The position numbers and the translations under genes are program-made. DNA of 64,000 bases, from positions 930,001 to 994,000 of the forward strand of contig MLAX01000001.1 of assembly GCA_001890945.1 (NCBI GenBank), read 5' to 3'. Under the pieces are notes generated by a model that did no database searches, was not told the DNA's origin, and saw nothing but the letters and a program-made list of their open reading frames with translations. The stretch's first letter is position 1; the number at the start of each line of letters is the position of its first letter. Below are positions 62,584-64,000 of the stretch, piece by piece. The DNA comes from Alphaproteobacteria bacterium AO1-B (lineage in GTDB: Bacteria > Pseudomonadota > Alphaproteobacteria > Rhizobiales > Stappiaceae).

Positions 62584-64000
62584 TTAAGAGGTCATCGCTT
62601 CCGGATCGAACTCCAAGATGCTGTCCGACGAACCGACGATGTCTTCCTTCAAACTTGCTGTGTCACAGAGTAGCGTCATGGCGTAGCTTCTTGCCATGAT
62701 GGTGCGCTGAGTTCGCAGGGCCCGGTTTTCCATGCCTGATTTCAGGGCGCCTTTCGCCAGCAAGACACCACCATAGGCAAGGCCCGCCAGCCGCAAGTAG
62801 GGTGTTGCGCCGGAAAGGGCCTCTTCGACCCGTCCATCGGCCTGAGCTGCCAGCATCCAGTCGGTTGCTTCTTCCAGATCATCGAGGGCCCGGCGCAGGC
62901 GTTCGGCCGTGTCACCAAACTCGGGCCGGTTGGATTGGGAAACTTCCCGGGCAATCTCACGCAACTCGGTCAGGAAGCCACGAATGTGATCCCCGCCCGA
63001 CAGGGGCAGCTTGCGCATCACAAGGTCGATCGACTGAATGCCGTTGGTGCCTTCATAGATCGGCGCAATCCGGGCATCGCGCAGGTGCTGCGCAACGCCG
63101 GTTTCTTCGACGTAGCCCATTCCGCCGTGGATCTGAACGCCAATAGAGGCGACTTCGACGCCGAAATCGGTCGACAGCGCCTTGGCAATCGGCGTGAGCA
63201 GGCCTGCGCGTTCCGACCAGTGCTTCTTCTGATCCGGATCGGTGGCCGTGTTGGCCATATCGATGGCATGGGCGCAGGAATAACAGATCGCGCGGGCGAC
63301 CTGGGTTCGGGTCCGCATGCCCAGCAAAGAGCGTTTGATATCAGGGTGATGGGCAATGGCGACCATGCCGTCGCCCTTCTTACCGGGGACGTTGCCTTGT
63401 TTGCGCTCCAGCGCGTAGGCATGGGCGTCCTGACAGGCGCGTTCCGCAACACCCAGCCCTTGAATGCCGACGGCAAGCCGGGCGTTGTTCATCATCGTGA
63501 ACATACAGGCAAGGCCTTTGTTTTCCTCACCGATCAGCCAGCCCGTGGCACCACCATCATCGCCGTAGACCATGGTGCAGGTCGGGGAACCATGAATGCC
63601 GAGCTTATGCTCTACACCTGCACAGTGGACATCGTTTCGAGCTCCCAGCGAACCGTCTTCGTTGACCAGGAATTTGGGGACAAGGAACAACGAAATGCCG
63701 CGGGTTCCAGCCGGCGCATCCGGCAGGCGGGCAAGCACCAGATGGATGATGTTGTCGGTCAGATCATGTTCGCCGTAGGTGATGAAGATCTTCTGGCCGT
63801 AGATCCTGTACGTGCCGTCCTCATTGCGTTCGGCCCGTGCTTTCAACGCATTGAGATCAGACCCGGCCTGTGGCTCGGTCAGGTTCATGGTGCCCATCCA
63901 TTCACCGGTGACCAGCTTTTCCAGGTAGGTTGCCCGCAACTCTTCCGTTGCGTGCTTTTCGATGGCCTCCACAGCGCCCATTGTCAGCGTCGGGCCGATC
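62584..64000 (-). CDS. Acyl-CoA dehydrogenase, 5' end outside window
   Basis: About 471 residues are visible; the frame stays open through the window end (IGPTLTMGAVEAIEKH precedes the ATG at 63981), so the start lies beyond 64000. FAD and acyl-CoA features: MNLTEPQAGSDLNALKA, KIFITYGEHDLTDNIIHLVLARL, GGMGYVEETGVAQHLRDARI and, with the catalytic Glu, YEGTNGIQSIDLVMRKL. The C-terminal extension beyond residue 340 fits the larger acyl-CoA dehydrogenases of about 590 residues. It begins beta-oxidation and is first in the cluster with the hydratase and SDR genes. Confidence 0.92.
   Translation of the reverse strand, partial: IGPTLTMGAVEAIEKHATEELRATYLEKLVTGEWMGTMNLTEPQAGSDLNALKARAERNEDGTYRIYGQKIFITYGEHDLTDNIIHLVLARLPDAPAGTRGISLFLVPKFLVNEDGSLGARNDVHCAGVEHKLGIHGSPTCTMVYGDDGGATGWLIGEENKGLACMFTMMNNARLAVGIQGLGVAERACQDAHAYALERKQGNVPGKKGDGMVAIAHHPDIKRSLLGMRTRTQVARAICYSCAHAIDMANTATDPDQKKHWSERAGLLTPIAKALSTDFGVEVASIGVQIHGGMGYVEETGVAQHLRDARIAPIYEGTNGIQSIDLVMRKLPLSGGDHIRGFLTELREIAREVSQSNRPEFGDTAERLRRALDDLEEATDWMLAAQADGRVEEALSGATPYLRLAGLAYGGVLLAKGALKSGMENRALRTQRTIMARSYAMTLLCDTASLKEDIVGSSDSILEFDPEAMTS

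Overview
The window looks like chromosomal DNA from a marine alphaproteobacterium of the Hyphomicrobiales (Rhizobiales), most like the Stappiaceae (Roseibium/Labrenzia). This rests on gene families and neighbourhoods read by eye: a type-II (RibH2-like) lumazine synthase, a NadQ-type NAD regulator, BtaA/BtaB betaine-lipid genes, the family known as TIGR02301, a SleB-type cell-wall hydrolase, a fabI-phosphatase-aroC-ribB block, and GC-rich codon use. No search was run. I see no rRNA, tRNA, insertion sequence, CRISPR array or prophage.

Layout. 1-1.3 kb: the 3' part of an AIPR-family phage-resistance gene, clearly AT-richer than the rest and probably the edge of an accessory island. 1.5-9.6 kb: the two glycyl-tRNA synthetase genes (glyQ, glyS) separated by lemA, a DUF2207 membrane protein and gltS, then ribH and a strong terminator. 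9.7-11.5 kb: a small Doc-type toxin-antitoxin pair and an MFS transporter. 11.9-15.6 kb: nadA-nadB-nadC with an operator-like palindrome inside the nadA promoter. 15.6-19.4 kb: a HupE/UreJ metal transporter, YqhA-like membrane protein, GlxA-type regulator and cell-wall hydrolase. 19.6-22.8 kb (minus strand): ygfZ, an HD hydrolase, a tyrosine phosphatase and a NadQ-like Nudix regulator, which probably controls nadABC. 23.1-30.8 kb: L,D-transpeptidase, btaA-btaB, LysE, several small conserved proteins, a Nudix hydrolase and a YedK/HMCES-type protein. 30.9-33.4 kb: a TyrA-like dehydrogenase behind a heavily structured leader, a TPR-methyltransferase and a small Glyoxalase_8-like protein. 33.7-36.3 kb: dnaA with about 1 kb of AT-rich non-coding DNA upstream. 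36.3-46.3 kb: an FAD-linked oxidase, fabI, a histidine phosphatase, a DUF3095 protein, a GGDEF/EAL protein, aroC and an unusual HTH-RibB-RibA-like fusion. 46.4-52.9 kb: three methyltransferases (two RNA-type), a 44-residue membrane protein, a copper/cytochrome-oxidase assembly cluster and an MFS protein. 53-64 kb: dxs, a LuxR-type regulator, xseB, an HDAC-family hydrolase, an MscS channel, an ankyrin protein and the start of a fatty-acid degradation cluster cut by the window end.

The most interesting signals are regulatory: (a) a NadQ-like regulator paired with a palindrome between the -35 and -10 of nadA; (b) a RibB protein carrying its own N-terminal HTH and a cysteine-free RibA half, with three copies of a 7-base half-site just upstream; (c) nested hairpins upstream of the TyrA-like gene, the last one burying its ribosome-binding site; (d) a plus-strand terminator with no plus-strand gene between dxs and luxR, next to a segment resembling part of luxR that would be antisense to its mRNA. 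None of these is proven by the sequence alone.
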